The notes below the pieces were generated by a model. That model was not told the origin of the DNA. It did not search any database and saw nothing but the letters and a program-made list of their open reading frames with translations. A program made the position numbers and the translations under genes. A stretch of 64,000 bases of DNA, taken from Nonomuraea aurantiaca. GTDB lineage: Bacteria; Actinomycetota; Actinomycetes; Streptosporangiales; Streptosporangiaceae. Numbering within the stretch: the stretch's first letter is position 1; each line of letters starts with the position of its first letter. Below, in pieces: positions 7,962-17,528 of the stretch. Where the stretch lies: the NCBI RefSeq assembly GCF_020215705.1, contig NZ_JAIWNB010000025.1:111979-175978 (forward strand), read 5' to 3'.

Positions 7962-10900
7962 ATGTTCGAACAATCGATTCGTGACCACGACATCGCCATC
8001 ATCGCCATGTCCGGTCGCTTTCCCGGCGCGGCAAACGTGGCGCAATTCTGGGAGAACATCAAGAATGGCGTGGAGTCATTCGCACATTTCACTGACGAAG
8101 ACCTACGCGCGTCGAACGTGGACCCGCGGCTGATCGCCGACCCCGATTATGTGAAGGTGCGGCCCGTTCTCGACGACATCAGGGGATTCGACGCCGGGTT
8201 CTTCGGCTTCAGCCCCAGGGAGGCGGAGATAGCCGACCCCCAGCAACGTGTCTTCCTCGAAGTCGTGTGGGAGGCGCTGGAGCAGGCGGGGTACGGCAGG
8301 GCCGACAACCGCGACCGCGTGGGCCTGTGGGCCGGCATGAACATCAGCATGTACATGATCGACCGGTTCGCCGACCCCGAGGTGCTGGGGAGGATAGATC
8401 CCTACGAGCTGATCACCGGTAACGACAAGGACGCCCTCGCGACCATGGCCGCTTACCGCCTCAACCTCACCGGGCCGGCGGTGTCGGTGCAGACGTTCTG
8501 CTCGACCTCGGCGGCGGCCATCCACCTCGCCTGCCAGAGCCTGCGCCAGGACGAGTGCGAGCTGGCCGTGGCCGGTGGCGTCTGTGTGCGCGTACCCGAC
8601 CGCGTCGGCCATCTCTATGTCCAGGGCGGGATGGCCTCACCAGACGGGCACGTCAGAACTTTCGACGAGCGGGCCCGGGGCGGCATCTTCGGTGACGGCG
8701 CCGCGGTGATCGTGCTCAAACCGCTGCGCCGCGCCCTCGCCGACCGTGACACCGTGCTCGCGGTGATCCGCGGCTCGGCCATGAACAATGACGGCGCCGC
8801 GAAGTTCAGCTACGCGGCCCCGAGCGTGGTCGGGCAGGCGGCCGCCGTGTCGGCCGCGCTCGCCGACGCCGAGGTCTCGCCGCGTGACATCTCCTACGTG
8901 GAGGCGCACGGCACGGCTACGGAGCTGGGCGACCCGATCGAGGTCGCCGCGCTGACCCGGGCGTTCCGGGAGACCGAGCAGGAGCGGTCCGGCCAGGCTC
9001 TGCTGGACCGCCAGTACTGCGCGATCGGCTCGGTCAAGACCAACATCGGGCACCTGGACAGGGCGGCGTCCGTCGCTGGTCTGATCAAGGTGGTGGAGGC
9101 GTTCAGACACGAGCTGATCCCGCAGTCGCTGAACTATGAGACGCCGAACCCGGAGATCGACTTCGTGCGCAGTCCCTTCTACGTGGCGGGCAAGGCGGTC
9201 CCGTGGCCGCGGCAATTCGGCCGGCAGCGGCTGGCGGGGCTGAACGGGCTGGGGATGGGCGGCACCAACGTGCACGTCGTCCTGCAGGAGGCACCGGAAC
9301 CGCGAGAACGGCCGTCCGCGCAACGCTCCTGGAATGTCCTGCCCCTGTCGGCGAGGTCGGAGCGGGCGGCCGAGGAGTATCGCGCGCTGCTGGCCGATCA
9401 TCTGACCCGCACCACCGACCAGGACCTGGCCGACATCGCCTTCACCCTGCAGGAAGGACGGGCCCTGTTCGGCCACCGCCGGGTGTGCGTCGCCAACGAC
9501 GCGGCCGGTGCGGCGGCGGCGTTCGCCGGGAGCGCGGCCGGCGAGGCCACGCTCCTGGCCCGCCACGATCCGTCGCGAGGTCGCCGGGTCGCCTTCATGT
9601 TCGCCGGCGTCGGCGAGCACTATGCGGGCATGGTGGCTGGGTTGTACCGGACCGAGCCGGTGTTCCGCTGGCACCTGCGCCACGTGCTCGACCTGCTCGC
9701 CCAGCATTCCACCGTCGACGTGCTCGAAGGGCTCACCGGCGATCGCGCCGACGCGGGTCTCGATCTCGCCGCGATGCTCGGCCGCGCCGAAACGGGCGCG
9801 CCGTCTTCGCTGAGCGACACGCGAGCCGCCCAGCCCGCGATGTTCGCCGCCGAGTACGCCCTGGCCAGAACGCTGATGGACTGGGGGATCCAGCCGACCG
9901 CCGTGCTGGGATACAGCGTGGGCGAGTACGTCGCCGCCTGCCTGGCCGGTGTGCTGTCGCTCCCGGACGCCGTCAAGCTGGTCGCCCGCCGGGCCGAGCT
10001 CATCGCCGGCCTGCCCGGCGGCGGGATGCTGGCCGTCGGCCTCACCTGGGAGAAGTTGTCGGCGCGAGTGCCGGACCTGGACGAGCGGGGCATCGACCTG
10101 TCCGCGGTCAACCCGGGACAGGTCGTGGTCGCCGGACCCGTTACGGCGGTCAAGGCTCTGGCGGTGGAGCTCAGGGCCGCCCAGATCGGCTGCCGTGAGC
10201 TGGACACCACGCACGCCTTCCACTCTCGGATGCTCACCCCGGTGATGGACGAGCTGACCGCATGGGTCACCGAGAACATCACGCTCAACGCGCCGACCAT
10301 GGACTACGTGTCCAACGTGACCGGTGGCATGGCGGACGAGGACCTCGTCACCGACCCCGGCTACTGGGCCCAGCACATGTGTCGGCCCGTCCTGTTCGCC
10401 GATGGGCTCGCGCAGCTGCTGCGGCGCCAGGACATTACCGTGCTGGAGATCGGTCCCGGACGGTCACTGGGCGCGATGGCCCGCGCCCACGCCGACTGCG
10501 ATCGCTCGCGGTGGCCGCTGATCATCTCCACGCTTCCCTCCGCGCACGAGGACAAGAGCGACGACAGGACCGTGGCGGAGGCTCTGGGCGAGCTGTGGCT
10601 GAACGGCGTGACCATCGACTGGTACGCCTACCACCACGCCGACCAGGAGCGGGCGCCCGGACGGGTGCCCTTGCCCACCTACCCGTTCCAGCGCGAGAAG
10701 TACTGGTTCAACGCGGGACACGGCCCGCGCGCGCAGAACGAGCACGCGGACGAGCTCAGCGCCGAGGAACTGATCAGCGAGTACGAGACCCTGCCCCTGC
10801 TGCCCGAGTCCCAATGGATGAACCTGCCCGTGTGGCGCCAGCGGACGCCCCCGCTCCCGCTGGCGGACGCCGACGAGACCTGGCTGGTGTTCACCGACGA

Positions 10901-12704
10901 CGGCGATGCCCAGCTGATCGCCGACCGCCTGTCCGGGAACGTGACCCTGGTCCGGCCGGGGCCCGCGTTCGCCGAGGGGCCCGACGGGTATCGCATCAGG
11001 CCGGGAGACTCCGACGACACCCTGGAGCTGTTCGCCGCCCTGCGCAAACAGGACCGGCTGCCCACCCGGGTGCTGCACCTGTGGACGCTCGGCGCCGACG
11101 GTGTGCGGGACACCCTGCTGCGCGGCACCCACACGCTGATCGCGCTGGCCAGGGCGGCGCTGGACGCCGGCGCCGGGGGGTGGAAGCTCGACGTCGTCAC
11201 CTCGGGCGTCTATCCCGTCACCGGCGTCGAGCGGCTTCGCCCCGAGCGGGCGACCCTGTTCGGGCCGTGCACGATCATCCCGGTGGAGTGCCCCGGCGTC
11301 ACGCTGCGGATGATCGACCTCGTCGAGGGTGAGCCGCCGCCGATGCTCCCGCTGATGACGGAGCTGCGCTCGGAGCCCGGCAACCAGACCATCGCCCTGC
11401 GCCACGGCCGCCGCTGGGTCCCCGACTACGAGATCGTCGAGATCCCCGAACACCACCAGGAGCGGGAGCCGGTCAGCACGATCAGGCAGGGCGGCGTCTA
11501 CCTTGTCACCGGTGGCCTCGGCGGTATCGGCCTGGCCCTGGCCGAACGGCTGATCAAGGACTACCAGGCCCGGCTTGTGCTGCTGGGTCGTACCAGGGTG
11601 CCGTCAAGGGAGCAGTGGCCCGCGATCCTGGCCGACCCCCAGGCCACCGAAGAGGTACGGCGGCGCATCCAGGGCCTCACCGATCTCGCGGCGCTGGGCG
11701 GGGAGTTCACCGTGGTCGCCGGAGACGTCGCGATCCAGGAGGATGTGGACCGTGCGGTCACCGCTGCCAGGCGGGAGTACGGGGAGCTCAACGGCGTGCT
11801 GCACGCGGCGGGGGTGCCGGGCGTCGGCATGATGCAGTTCAAGACCGCGCAGGACATCGACCGCGTGCTGGCCCCCAAGGTGGCGGGGACGCTGGCGCTG
11901 ACCAAGGCCCTGGCGGACATCCCCGTCGACTTCCTGGCGCTGTTCTCCTCGGTGGCCTCCGTCACCGGCGCGCTCGGCCAGGCGGACTATTCCGCGGCCA
12001 ACGCCTTCCTCGACGCCTTCGCTCAGAGCGAGCCGCTGGCCAGGACCCGGGTGGTGTCGATCGGCTGGGGCGAGTGGCAGTGGAACGGCTGGGAGGCGGG
12101 TCTCGACGGTTACGAACCGGTGCTGCGTGAGTTCTACCGGCAGCACAGGGAGCGCTTCGGCATCGACTTCGATCAGGGCTGGCGCTGCCTGCTGCGGGCA
12201 CTCGAACGGCCGGACCCGTACGTGGTGGTGTCGACCCAGGACTTCTCCGCGCAGGTTGCGGGCAGTCGTAACTACACGATCGAGGACGTCCAGACCGCGG
12301 CGACGCGGGGCAGGGGTGAGGCCCGGCACGCCCGGCCCGACCTGTCCACCCCGTACCTGGCGCCGCAGACCAAGACGGAGATCGTCATCGCCGAGATCTG
12401 GGGAGAAGCGCTCGGCGTGGACCAGGTCGGCGTCCACGACAGCTTCTTCGACCTGGGCGGGAACTCGCTCATCGGGGTCGGGATCATCGCGGCGATCCGG
12501 CGGGTGCTCGAACTCGACCGCCTGCCCGCCCACGTGATCTATCAGTCCCCGACGGTCGGCACACTGGCGGCCGCCGTCGCGGCGAGCGCCGCGCCGGACC
12601 CTGACGGCACCGGTGGCCGGGTCGCCGACGACCACGCCGCGCAGCGGCAGCAGCGGCTGGCCAGACGACGCGCCAGCGTACGGAAGGGAACAGACGGTGA
12701 GTGA
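7962..12704 (+). CDS. Type I polyketide synthase, one module: KS-AT-KR-ACP
   Basis: 1580 residues starting MFEQSIRDHDIAIIAMSGRF, chosen over GTG 7941 because GAGGGAG precedes it. The KS (about 10-430) has its Cys in VQTFCSTSA (about 177), with VEAHGTATELGDP and KTNIGHLDRA. The AT (about 540-860) is unusual: FAGVGEHYAGM replaces the common FPGQGxQ entry motif and the nucleophile is in GYSVGEYVAA. TTHAFHS resembles malonyl-type selectivity. The KR (about 1175-1400) has TGGLGGIGLAL and the SSVASVTG...YSAAN catalytic set. The ACP serine is in DLGGNSLIGVG (about 1500). The tail is Arg/Gln-rich (QRQQRLARRRASVRKG), perhaps a docking helix. It overlaps PKS2 by eight bases. Its AT is the best candidate for the ACP-linked oxygenated extender (inference). 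Confidence 0.93.
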   Translation: MFEQSIRDHDIAIIAMSGRFPGAANVAQFWENIKNGVESFAHFTDEDLRASNVDPRLIADPDYVKVRPVLDDIRGFDAGFFGFSPREAEIADPQQRVFLEVVWEALEQAGYGRADNRDRVGLWAGMNISMYMIDRFADPEVLGRIDPYELITGNDKDALATMAAYRLNLTGPAVSVQTFCSTSAAAIHLACQSLRQDECELAVAGGVCVRVPDRVGHLYVQGGMASPDGHVRTFDERARGGIFGDGAAVIVLKPLRRALADRDTVLAVIRGSAMNNDGAAKFSYAAPSVVGQAAAVSAALADAEVSPRDISYVEAHGTATELGDPIEVAALTRAFRETEQERSGQALLDRQYCAIGSVKTNIGHLDRAASVAGLIKVVEAFRHELIPQSLNYETPNPEIDFVRSPFYVAGKAVPWPRQFGRQRLAGLNGLGMGGTNVHVVLQEAPEPRERPSAQRSWNVLPLSARSERAAEEYRALLADHLTRTTDQDLADIAFTLQEGRALFGHRRVCVANDAAGAAAAFAGSAAGEATLLARHDPSRGRRVAFMFAGVGEHYAGMVAGLYRTEPVFRWHLRHVLDLLAQHSTVDVLEGLTGDRADAGLDLAAMLGRAETGAPSSLSDTRAAQPAMFAAEYALARTLMDWGIQPTAVLGYSVGEYVAACLAGVLSLPDAVKLVARRAELIAGLPGGGMLAVGLTWEKLSARVPDLDERGIDLSAVNPGQVVVAGPVTAVKALAVELRAAQIGCRELDTTHAFHSRMLTPVMDELTAWVTENITLNAPTMDYVSNVTGGMADEDLVTDPGYWAQHMCRPVLFADGLAQLLRRQDITVLEIGPGRSLGAMARAHADCDRSRWPLIISTLPSAHEDKSDDRTVAEALGELWLNGVTIDWYAYHHADQERAPGRVPLPTYPFQREKYWFNAGHGPRAQNEHADELSAEELISEYETLPLLPESQWMNLPVWRQRTPPLPLADADETWLVFTDDGDAQLIADRLSGNVTLVRPGPAFAEGPDGYRIRPGDSDDTLELFAALRKQDRLPTRVLHLWTLGADGVRDTLLRGTHTLIALARAALDAGAGGWKLDVVTSGVYPVTGVERLRPERATLFGPCTIIPVECPGVTLRMIDLVEGEPPPMLPLMTELRSEPGNQTIALRHGRRWVPDYEIVEIPEHHQEREPVSTIRQGGVYLVTGGLGGIGLALAERLIKDYQARLVLLGRTRVPSREQWPAILADPQATEEVRRRIQGLTDLAALGGEFTVVAGDVAIQEDVDRAVTAARREYGELNGVLHAAGVPGVGMMQFKTAQDIDRVLAPKVAGTLALTKALADIPVDFLALFSSVASVTGALGQADYSAANAFLDAFAQSEPLARTRVVSIGWGEWQWNGWEAGLDGYEPVLREFYRQHRERFGIDFDQGWRCLLRALERPDPYVVVSTQDFSAQVAGSRNYTIEDVQTAATRGRGEARHARPDLSTPYLAPQTKTEIVIAEIWGEALGVDQVGVHDSFFDLGGNSLIGVGIIAAIRRVLELDRLPAHVIYQSPTVGTLAAAVAASAAPDPDGTGGRVADDHAAQRQQRLARRRASVRKGTDGE

Positions 12705-15700
12705 GGTCGACTACGACGCGGCGGTCGCCGTGATAGGCATGTCGGGCCGTTTCCCCGGGGCCGGGACCGTGGACGAGCTGTGGGCCAATCTCGCGGCCGG
12801 CCGGCCGGGACTCCGCGAGCTGAGTGAGGAGGAGCTTCTCAAGGCCGGCGTCGGTCCGGCCCAGCTCGCCGACCCGTCCTACGTCCGGGTCGCCGGCGGC
12901 CTCGACGATGTCGAGCTGTTCGACGCGGGTGTCTTCGGCTTCTCCAGGATCGAGGCCGAGGCGATGGATCCGCAGCATCGGCTGTTCCTGGAGGTCTCGT
13001 GGGAGGCGCTGGAACGCGCGGGCTACTCGCCGATGGCCGTCCCCGGTCGCGGCGGCGTCTTCGCGGGCAGCGGGTATTCCCTCTACGCGCTGCAGGCGGC
13101 CGGCCGGTTGATGGCGGAGCCGGGCGGAACGCTGCTGATGGCGATCGGCACCGAACGGGACTCCCTGTCGTCGCTGCTCTCCTACAAGCTCGACCTGCGT
13201 GGTCCCAGCGTGACCGTGCAGACCTTCTGCTCGACGTCGCTGGTCTCGGTCCACCTGGCCGTGCAGAGCCTGCTGAACTACGAGTGCGAGTTCGCGCTGG
13301 CGGGAGGCAGCTTCATCCCTCTGGGGCAGGGCGTCGGCTACACCTACCAGGAGGGGGACATCCTCGCCCCCGACGGCGTGGTGCGCGCGTTCGACGCCGA
13401 CGCCCGCGGCAGCGTCGTGGGCAGCGGGGTGGCCGTGGTCGTGCTGAAACGCTTCTCCGACGCGCTGGCCGACAACGACCACATCGAAGCGGTGATCCTC
13501 GGCTCGGCCGTCAACAACGACGGCCGGGCCTGCGCCGGATACACCGCGCCCGGCGTGGACGGTCAGGCGGAGGTGATGCGGCAGGCTGTCTCGTTCGCCG
13601 GGGTTCGTCCGGAGACGATCAGCTATATCGAGTGTCACGGAACAGGCACGATGCTCGGAGACTCCATCGAGCTCGCGGCCATGGCCAGGGCGTTCCCTGC
13701 CGCGCGGGAGCGGCCGATCGTGCTCGGCTCGGTCAAACCCAGCATCGGCCACCTGGACCGCGCCTCGGGCACCAGCAGCCTCATCCGGGCCATGATGGCG
13801 ATGAACCGGGCGATACTCCCGGCCACCCCCAACTACACCAGCCCCAACCCGGCCCTGGCCAGCGTCCGCGACCGGTTCACGGTGCTCACCGAAGACCAGC
13901 CGTGGCCCGCGTCGGCCCATCCTCGCCGTGCCGGTGTCAGCTCCTTCGGGCTCGGCGGCACCAACGCGCATGTGGTGATCGAGGAGCCGCCCGCGCGCCC
14001 GGAGTCGCCGCGGCGCTCCGGTCCGCAGCTCCTCCTCCTGTCGGCCCGGGACGAGACGGCGCTCGACATGGCCACGCGCGATCTGGCCGATCACCTCGCC
14101 GCGCACCCCGGCCTCCGTCTCGACGACGTCGCGTTCACGCTGCAGCAATCGCGTGCGCATTTCCCGGTACGGCGCGCCGTGGTGTGCGCCGACGTCGCCG
14201 AGGCGGTGTCCGCGCTGCCCGATCCCGCGCGCCGGCTGGCGGGGGAGACCCGCAGCCGCGATCCGCTCATCGACGTCGACCTGCCCGAGCCCTCCTCCGT
14301 ACCCGAGGAATGGTGGCAGGAGCTGCGGCTGGCGGCGGGAGAGATCACCGGAGAGCTGATCGAGCCGGTCGACACGGAGTCCGTGCCGGTCGAGGCGGTG
14401 GTGGCCTTTCTGACCGCGTTGACGCGGCTGGGCGGCCGGCTCGGGCGGGTGAGCGGCGGCGAGGGTGCCGCCCGGCTCGTCACGCGGGTGACCGAGCGGC
14501 TCAAGGCGCCGGAGCAGGAGGAGGGACAGGTTCGGCTGAGCATCGCGCCGGCGACAGGAGAGAGCGCGGCGCGCTGGCAGCTGGCCACCCTCGCCCGGCT
14601 GTGGCTCGCGGGCTCCTCCGTGGACTGGGCCGCGTTGCACCCCGGGGGCGGCCGGCGCGTCCCACTTCCCACCTACCCCTTCCAGCGGCGCCGCTACTGG
14701 ATCGAGGCCGCGCCCCCCGCGCCCGCGGCCGTCGACGGTCGCGTGGACGACCTGTCTCGCTGGACGTACGTTCCGGGGTGGCGGCAAGCGCCCGCGGCGA
14801 TCGCGGACCGCGACGCCGACCTGCGGGCCGCCGGTCCGTGGCTGGTCCTCGCCGGGCAGCGGTTCGGCGCGGACCTCGTCGAACGGCTCCGCCGGGCGGG
14901 CGCTGACGTGGTGGCCGCGCGACCGGGGTCAGGTTTCGGCGGTGACGCCAGAACAGGGTTCACCGTCCGCCCCGACGATCCAGGCGACCTGGACCTGCTG
15001 CTGCGCGGCATGGGCCGGCCGCCGAGGACGGTCGTCCATGCCGCCGGCCGCTCCGACGAGGTCGAGACGGGGATGACGGCGGGGTTCCACTCGGTGCTCA
15101 CGCTGGCCGGGGCTCTGGCCACCCATGTGCCGACCGAGCCGGTGAGCCTGCTGACCGTGACCCGGCAGGCGGTGGGCATCGCCGGGTCGGTGCCACGGAA
15201 CCCGGAACAGGCCGCCGTGGGCGGCCTCCTGCCCGTACTGGCACAGGAGAATCCGGGCTGGCAATGCAGGCACGTCGACGTCGATGACAATGTGCTCGCC
15301 TCGTCGGTGCTGGCGGAGGCGGTGATCGAGCATGAGGGCCCGGTCGCGCTGCGCGGGACGGGGCGGTGGGTGCGGGAGTACGAACACCTGCCGTTGCCCG
15401 CGACGACCGACGGGCCGCTCGCGCCCGGCTCCGTGGTTCTGATCACCGGAGGTCTCGGGCACGTGGGGCTGATCCTGGCCCGCCACCTGGCGGCGCGACG
15501 CGGCTGCCGGGTCGTCCTCACCGCGCGGACCGCGCTCCCCGAACCGGAACGCTGGCGTGAGCAGCTTGCTGCGGCCGATCCCGGCTCACGGTCGGCCAGG
15601 ACTCTCGCCACGCTGGTCGAGTTGGTCGAGGGCGGTGCCGAGGTGGTGGTGGAGTCCGCTGACACCGCCGAGGAGCGGCAGATGCGCGCGGTGGTGGAGC

Positions 15701-16503
15701 GAACTTTGTCGCGCTTCGGGCGCATCGATCTGGTCGTCCATGCGGCGGGCAGCACCGACCCGGCGGGTTTCGGCCCTGCCACCATGCTGACCCGGGCCGC
15801 CTGCGACGCCCACTTCATCACGAAGGTCGAGGGTTTCCGCACGCTGCGGAACGTCCTTGACGGGTGCGGCGACGTCCGCGGCATCACCCTGTCCTCGCTG
15901 TCGGCCGTTCTGGGCGGCTTGGCGCTGGGCGCGTACGGGGCGGCCAATGCCGCCCTCGACACGCGGGTGCTCGCGGAACGCGGATCGACGAGGGCTCGGT
16001 GGATCACGGTCGACTGGGACACTTGGGGGCTGGAGGCCGGGCAGCGGCAGTCCGTCGGTCACACGGGCGCCTTCGACATGAGGGCGGAGGAAGCCGTCGA
16101 GATCTTCGAGCGGGCGGTGGCCGCCATCGACGAGGTCGACCACCTGGTCATCTCGACCGGTTCCCTGGACGCCCGCTACGAGCAGTGGGTCGTGGGGTCG
16201 ACGAAGGACGAGGCGCCCGAGGAGGAGGAGATCCGAGACCCCCGTCCCGAGCTGTCGACCCCCTACGTGGAGCCGGCTGAGGGGATGGAGCGGAGGCTGG
16301 CCGACATCTGGGCGGGCATCCTGCGCCTGGACTCGATCGGCGCCGAGGACGACTTCTACCAGCTCGGCGGGAACTCGGTGCTGGCGATCTCACTGATCGC
16401 CCGGGTCCGCAAGGAGCTGGGGATCGCGGTTCCCGTGACGGCGATGCTCGGCTACCCGACCGTACGCGGACTCGCCGGGCAGCTCAGCGGCCTGGTCGAA
16501 TGA
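12697..16503 (+). CDS. Type I polyketide synthase module lacking an AT: KS-(AT remnant)-KR-ACP
   Basis: 1268 residues from GTG 12697 (VSEVDYDAAVAVIGMSGRF), overlapping the PKS1 stop. The KS is complete: VQTFCSTSLVSV (Cys about 177), IECHGTGTMLGD and KPSIGHLDRAS. Where about 300 residues of AT should follow, there are only about 170 residues with no GHSxG and no HAFH or YASH. The pre-AT linker (LLLLSARDETALDMA) and post-AT linker (VPLPTYPFQRRRYWIE, about 660) are both kept, so the AT was deleted from a normal module. The KR (TGGLGHVGLIL about 917; SLSAVLGG...YGAAN) and ACP (LGGNSVLAISL, Ser about 1226) look active. It must be loaded in trans or skip extension. The KS retains its catalytic Cys and both His residues, so it is not an obvious KS0. 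Confidence 0.92.
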   Translation: MSEVDYDAAVAVIGMSGRFPGAGTVDELWANLAAGRPGLRELSEEELLKAGVGPAQLADPSYVRVAGGLDDVELFDAGVFGFSRIEAEAMDPQHRLFLEVSWEALERAGYSPMAVPGRGGVFAGSGYSLYALQAAGRLMAEPGGTLLMAIGTERDSLSSLLSYKLDLRGPSVTVQTFCSTSLVSVHLAVQSLLNYECEFALAGGSFIPLGQGVGYTYQEGDILAPDGVVRAFDADARGSVVGSGVAVVVLKRFSDALADNDHIEAVILGSAVNNDGRACAGYTAPGVDGQAEVMRQAVSFAGVRPETISYIECHGTGTMLGDSIELAAMARAFPAARERPIVLGSVKPSIGHLDRASGTSSLIRAMMAMNRAILPATPNYTSPNPALASVRDRFTVLTEDQPWPASAHPRRAGVSSFGLGGTNAHVVIEEPPARPESPRRSGPQLLLLSARDETALDMATRDLADHLAAHPGLRLDDVAFTLQQSRAHFPVRRAVVCADVAEAVSALPDPARRLAGETRSRDPLIDVDLPEPSSVPEEWWQELRLAAGEITGELIEPVDTESVPVEAVVAFLTALTRLGGRLGRVSGGEGAARLVTRVTERLKAPEQEEGQVRLSIAPATGESAARWQLATLARLWLAGSSVDWAALHPGGGRRVPLPTYPFQRRRYWIEAAPPAPAAVDGRVDDLSRWTYVPGWRQAPAAIADRDADLRAAGPWLVLAGQRFGADLVERLRRAGADVVAARPGSGFGGDARTGFTVRPDDPGDLDLLLRGMGRPPRTVVHAAGRSDEVETGMTAGFHSVLTLAGALATHVPTEPVSLLTVTRQAVGIAGSVPRNPEQAAVGGLLPVLAQENPGWQCRHVDVDDNVLASSVLAEAVIEHEGPVALRGTGRWVREYEHLPLPATTDGPLAPGSVVLITGGLGHVGLILARHLAARRGCRVVLTARTALPEPERWREQLAAADPGSRSARTLATLVELVEGGAEVVVESADTAEERQMRAVVERTLSRFGRIDLVVHAAGSTDPAGFGPATMLTRAACDAHFITKVEGFRTLRNVLDGCGDVRGITLSSLSAVLGGLALGAYGAANAALDTRVLAERGSTRARWITVDWDTWGLEAGQRQSVGHTGAFDMRAEEAVEIFERAVAAIDEVDHLVISTGSLDARYEQWVVGSTKDEAPEEEEIRDPRPELSTPYVEPAEGMERRLADIWAGILRLDSIGAEDDFYQLGGNSVLAISLIARVRKELGIAVPVTAMLGYPTVRGLAGQLSGLVE

Positions 16504-16524
16504 CGGGACCGCGGCACTGAGTCA

Positions 16525-17514
16525 CTACAGGTCGTGATGCGCGGCCCCGACCCGGACACCGGCCTGGAACCGGCTCACGGCGTCGAGGTCGCGCAGCACT
16601 GTGGCGATGTGCCGCCGGCAGGTGCGTACGGAGACCCCGAGCCGCCGGGCGACCGCCTCGTCGGTCAGCCCCTGGGCGAGCAGCTGGATGATCGTCCGAT
16701 GCAGGTGATCGGCGACTTCGTGGTAGCCGATCGACTTGGCCAGGTAGGGATGGGCAGAGCTCCAGGTCGTCTCGACCAGGTCCAGCAGGAGACGGACCGC
16801 CGAGGCGTTGCGGATCACCACGGCGATCGGCTTCGCCCCGGCGGCGTCATGCAGCAGAAACGCCACGTCGGCGTCGAACACCATCAGATGCCTGGACAAC
16901 TGGCTCGCCGTGCGTACCTGGGCCCCGCCCTCGATGAGGGTGTCCAGCTCCGACCGGGCCCGGATGTCGGTGCGCGCCGCGTGCTGCAGGAGCAGACGCA
17001 CGCGGACGCCACGGTCGAGCATCGCCCGCCCACCCGGCGGGAGATGCTCGACCGTCGTCTGGTTCGGCCGGAAGGAGACGAACTCCTTCTCGCAGCGTTT
17101 ACCCGCGATGTAGAGGTGGCCGGCGAGCTCGTCGCGGTCGTGCAGTTCCTCCAGGGCGGGGTGATCGGACCTGCTGCGCTGGTGCTCGGCGTAATGCCCT
17201 CTGAACATGTCGAGCTGGTCGTGGATCTGGCTGATGGCCAGCCGCCGCCGGTGCACCTCCTCGTCGATTGGGGAGACCAGCGTCGCCGTCGCCACTTCGG
17301 GATCGACGGGAACCAGCTTGTCGTGCCCGTGGCCGGGTCCGGACCGGAGGCGGAGCAGGTGCAGCCGCTTCAGCTCGGCGACGGCCGCCGTGACGGCCGT
17401 CGCCGGTAACCCCAGCTCTCCGGAGACCAGGTCATCGTCGGTCGACAGCTCGCCCCAGCGCAGCGCGTGCGCGTACAGGGTCGTCAGGACGGACTCGGAT
17501 CCCGGCGCCGCCAT
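16525..17514 (-). CDS. LuxR-type regulator with helix-turn-helix at C-terminus and phospholipase D-like middle
   Basis: 330 residues from ATG 17514, which has GGAGG eight bases upstream. An ATG at 17529 overlaps the PKS3 stop as TGATG and is the alternative. The N-terminus (LTTLYAHALRWGELSTDD...VAELKRLHLLRL) resembles a TrmB-like winged helix. The middle (KRCEKEFVSFRPNQTT...LDRGVRVRLLLQHAART) resembles the PLD-like sensor region of TrmB/LuxR regulators. The C-terminus is a LuxR HTH: LAQGLTDEAVARRLGVS, then VRTCRRHIATVLRDL. It is the downstream partner of PKS3 and probably acts within the cluster. The ligand is unknown. Confidence 0.83.
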   Translation of the reverse strand: MAAPGSESVLTTLYAHALRWGELSTDDDLVSGELGLPATAVTAAVAELKRLHLLRLRSGPGHGHDKLVPVDPEVATATLVSPIDEEVHRRRLAISQIHDQLDMFRGHYAEHQRSRSDHPALEELHDRDELAGHLYIAGKRCEKEFVSFRPNQTTVEHLPPGGRAMLDRGVRVRLLLQHAARTDIRARSELDTLIEGGAQVRTASQLSRHLMVFDADVAFLLHDAAGAKPIAVVIRNASAVRLLLDLVETTWSSAHPYLAKSIGYHEVADHLHRTIIQLLAQGLTDEAVARRLGVSVRTCRRHIATVLRDLDAVSRFQAGVRVGAAHHDL

Positions 17515-17528
17515 GGTGCTGTCCTCCA

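Noticed and set aside
8637..10376. Long antisense frame within PKS1
   Set aside because: It lies opposite the KS-AT region, whose catalytic motifs are unmistakable; typical antisense shadow.
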